The notes beneath the pieces were generated by a model that was not told the origin of the DNA, searched no databases, and worked only from the letters and a program-made list of their open reading frames with translations. From assembly GCF_018320785.1 (NCBI RefSeq), contig NC_054884.1, forward strand, positions 23,933,667-23,997,666: DNA of 64,000 nucleotides. Reading direction: 5' to 3'. Made by a program: the position numbers and the translations under genes. Origin of the DNA: Cheilinus undulatus (lineage: Eukaryota; Chordata; Actinopteri; Labriformes; Labridae). This document shows, one piece after another, positions 59,401-64,000 of this stretch; the stretch's first letter is position 1, and each line of letters opens with the position of its first letter.

Positions 59401-60198
59401 TACTCGTCAGAGAGAGCAAATCAGGCCTAAAGTTAAGCTTAAACTTTTGTCATGTGCGGCCATCTAAATACAGGTTTTGCAGATCGTATTCAGGGACACA
59501 TCTGCTCTGGATTTCAACTGATGACAGTAGGTGCTTTAGAATTAGTGATGATTTACTGTGCAGAACTGTGAGACATGGATGCTGTCTCTGATTTAATGTT
59601 TATCTTTCTGAACTTTCTACAGTTGTCTTTTTTGTGATGCATAACATGCCTCCCTTTAATTTGTTTAAATTTCCCATAAATTTTCAATAGAAAAAAAAGT
59701 CGATTTGTCAGGGGATAAGGAGTGCTACTCAGCATTTTTCTTTTAAGAGTTTCTTCAAGTTTGGAAAGTTATAGTATTCACTGAAACCCTCTTTAAAACA
59801 GGGACATTTAAAGATAAGTTAGCATATAAAATAAAATATTATACTGAATAACAATGTGGGGACTGTACGATCCAACTTCCAAAGTTCAGATTTTATCAAT
59901 TCACTCTAAAATGCCCTTTTCAGTCCTCCAACTCTTTCTTAAGTGTTGTATTAAATCACTGGAGTACCAACCTCTAACATGGTGAGCAATGACAGTCTAG
60001 CAAAAGCATTATGCAGCATATATAAGAGAGTATTATATATAGTCAAGTTAAAGGGGTAACAAGAAATTCCTACATTAAGTTTTCATTTTTACCTCTGTCT
60101 TCATTTACTGTTATATCAATTATAACCATTTAACAAAATGGGCATGAAATCTATGAAAATCTTAATATAATTGTTCAAGAGTCCTTAATGAGTCTCAC

Positions 60199-60273
60199 CT
60201 GTTGCACGTATCTGTCTGTGGTCTTCCACATGTAGTAGTACTCTATGATGCTTGTCAGAGACTTCCATGGCAG
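60199..60273 (-). CDS. mta3: mta3 exon, end of the SANT domain
   Basis: A 75-base exon in phase 0 on both sides: acceptor CTCCTGATGAAG after a very long C-rich pyrimidine tract, donor GTGAGA. It encodes [20 protein letters not shown] followed by RYVQQ, identical to the SANT-domain end of human MTA1 and MTA3. In MTA proteins ELM2-SANT recruits and activates HDAC1/2 in the NuRD complex. This is the most 5' mta3 exon in the window; those for BAH, ELM2 and the rest of SANT lie beyond the right edge. Confidence 0.97.
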
Positions 60274-60302
60274 CTTCATCAGGAGAGTGAGACGTGTGGA
60301 GA

Positions 60303-60335
60303 GGGAGAGGGGAAGGGGGAGGGGGAGGGGAGGGG
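60303..60335 (+). promoter_or_regulatory. G-tract cluster opposite an mta3 polypyrimidine tract
   Basis: Plus strand carries G4, G5, G5, G4 and G4 runs with one- or two-base spacers (60309-60335), enough for a G-quadruplex. On the transcribed minus strand it is an unusually C-rich polypyrimidine tract about 30 bases upstream of the exon at 60273. Confidence 0.6.
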
Positions 60336-60339
60336 ACAG

Positions 60340-62994
60340 AGAGCAAATTAATGATATTAATATCCCATGTTCTTGCCATCTGGGTGCGAAAAGCCTTCAT
60401 GCATATTCATGAACGAGAGGCATCGTGACCACAGAGGCTGAAAGCTACCGGCTTTGCCTGATTCTGAGAATACACACACAGTGATTCACACGTTTAATAA
60501 GTATTCATGAGCACCTGGTGCCACCGCAGACACACGTATCCTGTCTTTACTGTTCAGCTTAGGTAGAAGCGAGGGGTTAGGAAAGTTCAAGAGGATCAAA
60601 TACTCAACTGCTGAGGGCGGAAAGAGGGCTGTAAAAATGTGTAATTTGGTCTTTTATCAAGGCTCTGGTTGGTTTAATTAATATGTAGATCAATCTAAAT
60701 GTTCAACGGGACACATTTTCATAAAAAGAAGTGCCAAAATACAGTCTGAAGACACTTTCTCCAGTATTATGAACTCTCTTCCTGTCCATTTTTATGCTAT
60801 GTGAGTTTTAAAGCCACTAAAGGGTGTCAAAATTTTCAAGAATTTTTTGCTATAATATAAATGGAAACAATACAATTTCAATTGTTCTTTTGATTAGTAG
60901 GATCTGAAAGAACCAAAGCTTAAAAAAATAAATACAGATCTTAAGCCAACCCAACTCTACCAAAAAAGAGAGAGACAGCACAGGAACATTTCAAACATAT
61001 TTTGCAGTTTGCTTACAATTTGTTTATTTGTACGTAAATAAAATAAGAGGTGACTATAATTTTTGCTGCCATGGTCACATATTAGGTAATAATAACATGT
61101 GAAGTATGCTAGTTTGGTATCAAAGTTTACAGTCTGGTGTTGTGAAATGTCTTAAATGTTTTAAACAGGAGTCACCAATCTTGTGTGGTGTCCCTCTGAC
61201 CCTTTGGTTTATTAGTAACAAGTAACCAAACAGCTGCAAATGTGCTTAAAACTTGCATACATTTTTCTGGTCTTAAAAGTGTTTTATTTACACAAATGAT
61301 GGATATTTTTATGAGTTTCATTTCATATTAGGCTACATAAGTTGTTAAATACAAATTTTTCATCTATCATTTTAAAAAAGGTGGTAATACAGTCATTGCT
61401 CACAGATTAGTTTCCTCAGTAGAATCTGCAACATACTGTAAAATAGCTCTACGTTCTTGGTATTGCTGTGTTTCAAGGAAATATCACAGAAACGTAAAGG
61501 AATCCTATCCTGACACAGGCAGCTGCTGCAGACTTGGAAACTATCAAAAAGAAAAAAAAAAAAAAAAAAAAAAAAGGATGAATAATAATGAGTCAGATCT
61601 GTTTCACTACTGCTATTGTCAGAAGTCCCGCCCCTTCTTGATCTTGATTGGTAAGTGAGGGAGATGTGGCACTGATGAGTGCAGCGCTGTTCCAAAACTT
61701 GAACGGTTTTCAACTGAGAGCGCTTTCAGTGTGGCGACAAAAACAGCTGATGATGAGGGCGCTTTCTCCACCTCAGAAGGCTAGGCAACATGGGCTCTGA
61801 ATTTTAAAAAGTGCTGCCAACGCCAAAAAGCCAGCAATGGACACAGGCCCTAAATGTGGGGAAACTGAAATTTTATCAGCTGATTTATTTTTTTCAATTA
61901 ATTTTGGCAGGTAGATCTAGCATTCTGTTAACATTATAGGGTCTTTAGTTTCAGCAGGTTGGTGACCATTGGTCTACAGGACACATTTTCCACCTAAAAC
62001 TGAAATCAACGCACAACCTTTGTTGGAACATTTGCACTAATGACACAGGCCCTTTCTCTTTTTCACTGCCTTTTTAAAACAGGAATGCCCACCCATACTA
62101 TATCTATTGTTCCATATCATTAAACTGAGCCTCAGGGGTTAGGGAGATGTTTTTGGGATTTGGAAGGTGAAAGATTCAAACCTTAGCTTCATCAGTCTAC
62201 ATGTCCAAGGGTTTTTGTGAAGAGACTAAACCCCTAAACTCCTGAAGGCACAGCTTTTAGTGTTGACATGTTGGCTGAGGGAGATCCTTGGTGGACAAAG
62301 TCAGGGGTGTATGAATGCAAAGTACATCTAAAAGGATGAATATCGACTAATGAAAAGCAATCAGTGGGAAAAAATTTAACATACATTTACCATTTTGGTG
62401 TTTGTAAATAAGAGTAAATATGTAGTTTACAGGTTATAAATGGTGATTTACTTAAGAAATCAATCCATAAACAAAATTTTGATAGCAGTGATTTTAATAG
62501 GATTTAATTTCTTTCACTGAAAAAACACCTAAGATCCTGCAGCTGGAACATCCTCCATGGCAATGACCAACTCTGGAACCTGCTTAAAATCAGTATTTGT
62601 TGCTGTTAGAACTCACAGAGCTAAAAAACACAGAGGTTTTTCTCCCTCAACATGTTAAACTGTGCTGTCATGTTCTTTAACTTTAAAAACCTTAAAATCT
62701 TCAACATAGTTGATTACATCTGTTGTAGCCCCTAACTTTATGTTTGACCCTTCAGTCTTTGATGTCTTTTCCTTTTTCCAAAAGTAAACAGGCCAACTTT
62801 AAATAAACCAGACTTTTTCAGTTGACTGATATGATTACATTTCGTCCTCCTGGCTCAGGGATCACATCTGCATCTCCAAATTAAAGATCTTATCACTCAC
62901 AGCAGTCTAGTTTAGAGAATCAGCGAAGCTTAGTATGCTAAAATTGACCAATCAAAACTGAGTTATCAACACAGCCATGTTTTAAAAGGAGATA
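60340..62994. other. mta3 intron, no exon recognised
   Basis: No upstream SANT or ELM2 exon was recognised. Contains an A25 run (61552-61576). Confidence 0.5.
61552..61576. repeat. A25 homopolymer
   Basis: Twenty-five consecutive A. Could be a retroposon tail, but no element body was recognised beside it. Confidence 0.85.
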
Positions 62995-64000
62995 CATTAT
63001 ATTGCCAAAAGTATTCACTCACCCATCCAAATAATTGAAATCAGGTGTTCCAATCACTTCCATGGCTACAGGTGTATAAAATCAAGCACCTAGGCATGCA
63101 AACTGTTTCTACAAACATTTGTGAAAGAATGGGTCGCTCTCAGGAGCTCAGTGAATTCCAGGGTGGTACTGTAATAGGATGCCACCTGTGCAACAAGTCC
63201 AGTCATGAAATTTCCTCACTCCTAAATATTCCACAGTTAACTGTCAGTGACATTACAACAAAGTGGAAGCGATTGGTAACGACAGCAACTCAACCACAAT
63301 GTGGTAGGCCACGTAAAATGATGGAGCGTATAGTTCTCAGGCGTATAGTGCGCAGAGGTCACCAACTTTCTGCAGAGTCAATCGCTACAGACCTTCAAAC
63401 TTCATGTGGCCTTCAGATTAGCTCAAGAACAGTGCATAGAGCGCTTCTTGGAGTGGGTTTCCATGGCCGAGCAGCTGTATCCAAGCCATACATCACCAAG
63501 TGCAATGCAAAGAGTCAGATGCAGTGGTGTAAAGCACGCCGCCACGGTTCTTGTCTGACTGCATTGTGCCAAGTGTAAAGTTTGGTGGAGGGGGGATTAT
63601 GGTGTGGGGTTGTTTTTCAGGAGCTTGGCTTGGCCCCTTAGTTCCAGTGAAAGGAACTCTGAATGCTTCATCACAGCAAGAGATTTTGGAAAATTCCATG
63701 CTCCCAACTTTGTGGGAACAGTTAGGGATGGTCCCTTCCTGTTCCAACATGACTGTGCACCAGTGCACAAAGCAAGGTCCATGAAGACATGGATGAGAGA
63801 GTTTGGTGTGGATGAACTTGACTGGCCTGCACAGAGTCCTGATGAAGAATGGTCAAAAATTCCCATAAACACACTTCTCAACTTTGTGGAAAGCCTTCAC
63901 AGAAGAGTTGAAGCTGTTATAGCTGCAAAGGGTGGACCAACGTCATGTTAAACCCTATGGATTAAGAATGGGATGTCACTTAAGTTCATATGTGAATCAA
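62995..64000 (+). mobile_element. Tc1-like element, internally deleted, truncated by the window edge
   Basis: The left end CATTATATTGCCAAAAGTAT follows a TA at 62993-62994. The right end is outside the window; the last bases (AAGAATGGGATGTCACTTAA) belong to the subterminal region of this family. The transposase is well preserved apart from two internal deletions, so the copy is comparatively young. Confidence 0.9.
63129..63948 (+). pseudogene. Tc1-like transposase with two internal deletions
   Basis: The start MGRSQELSEFQGGTVIGCHL and both HTH motifs (SSHEISSLLNIPQLTVSDI; LQISSRTVHRALLGVGFHG) with the GRPRK linker are intact up to QWCKARRH (about 63546). The text then jumps to [20 protein letters not shown], so about 110 bp with the first catalytic aspartate (WSDES in the family) are missing. 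[13 protein letters not shown], with the second aspartate, is present. At SPD (about 63842) it jumps to EEWSKIPINTLLNF, removing the LNPIEHLWDE segment with the catalytic glutamate. Frame also changes near 63660-63700. It cannot catalyse transposition. Confidence 0.85.

Noticed and set aside
61552-61576. Retroposon tail
   Set aside because: The A run is long, but no SINE or processed-gene body was recognised beside it.

Overview
This is a vertebrate nuclear window, almost certainly from a teleost fish. Multi-exon genes have GT-AG introns. The intergenic DNA is packed with Tc1/mariner, hAT, Harbinger-like and TTAA-type transposon remnants of the kinds common in fish, with microsatellites and degenerate TAGCTA-rich repeats. 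Species cannot be named from the sequence. The two protein genes, ppm1b and mta3, both on the minus strand, are near neighbours on human chromosome 2p21 as I recall, so the window looks like a conserved synteny block.

Layout. (1) 1-3508: an intron of ppm1b containing a decayed Tc1-like element (337-2276) with a nested foreign insert. (2) 3509-4336: the large first coding exon of ppm1b (276 residues of a PP2C-family Mg/Mn phosphatase); later exons lie off the left edge. (3) 4337 to about 22.9 kb: no recognised coding sequence, probably ppm1b intron 1, with several small transposons. A candidate noncoding first exon and CCAAT-rich promoter lie at 22.88-23.4 kb. (4) 23.5-40.2 kb: intergenic DNA with a 26-bp minisatellite (25981-26318), a 2.25-kb hAT-type element (27270-29521), an intron-containing tRNA-Ile(UAU) gene (31970-32063, minus), a Tc1-like remnant, a degenerate ~180-bp repeat field (35.1-36.4 kb) and a TTAA-flanked element (38678-39513). 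(5) 40205-60273: the 3' half of mta3, a NuRD-complex subunit. Five exons (60273 down to 54404) encode the end of the SANT domain, the GATA-type zinc finger and an RBBP4-binding motif, and finish in a short-isoform stop. Four further exons (50592 down to 40205) encode an MTA1-like long C-terminal tail. (6) 60.3-64 kb: upstream mta3 intron, ending in a Tc1-like element with internal deletions that runs off the right edge.

The two proteins are not expected to work together directly: ppm1b is a Ser/Thr phosphatase, mta3 a chromatin co-repressor scaffold. No new biological system is evident. The points most worth a second look are the alternative 3' ends of mta3, the altered second RBBP-binding motif in its long tail, a cassette exon that reading frame demands but that I could not find, and the degenerate repeat families. 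All coordinates come from reading the sequence by eye; no alignment or database search was run.
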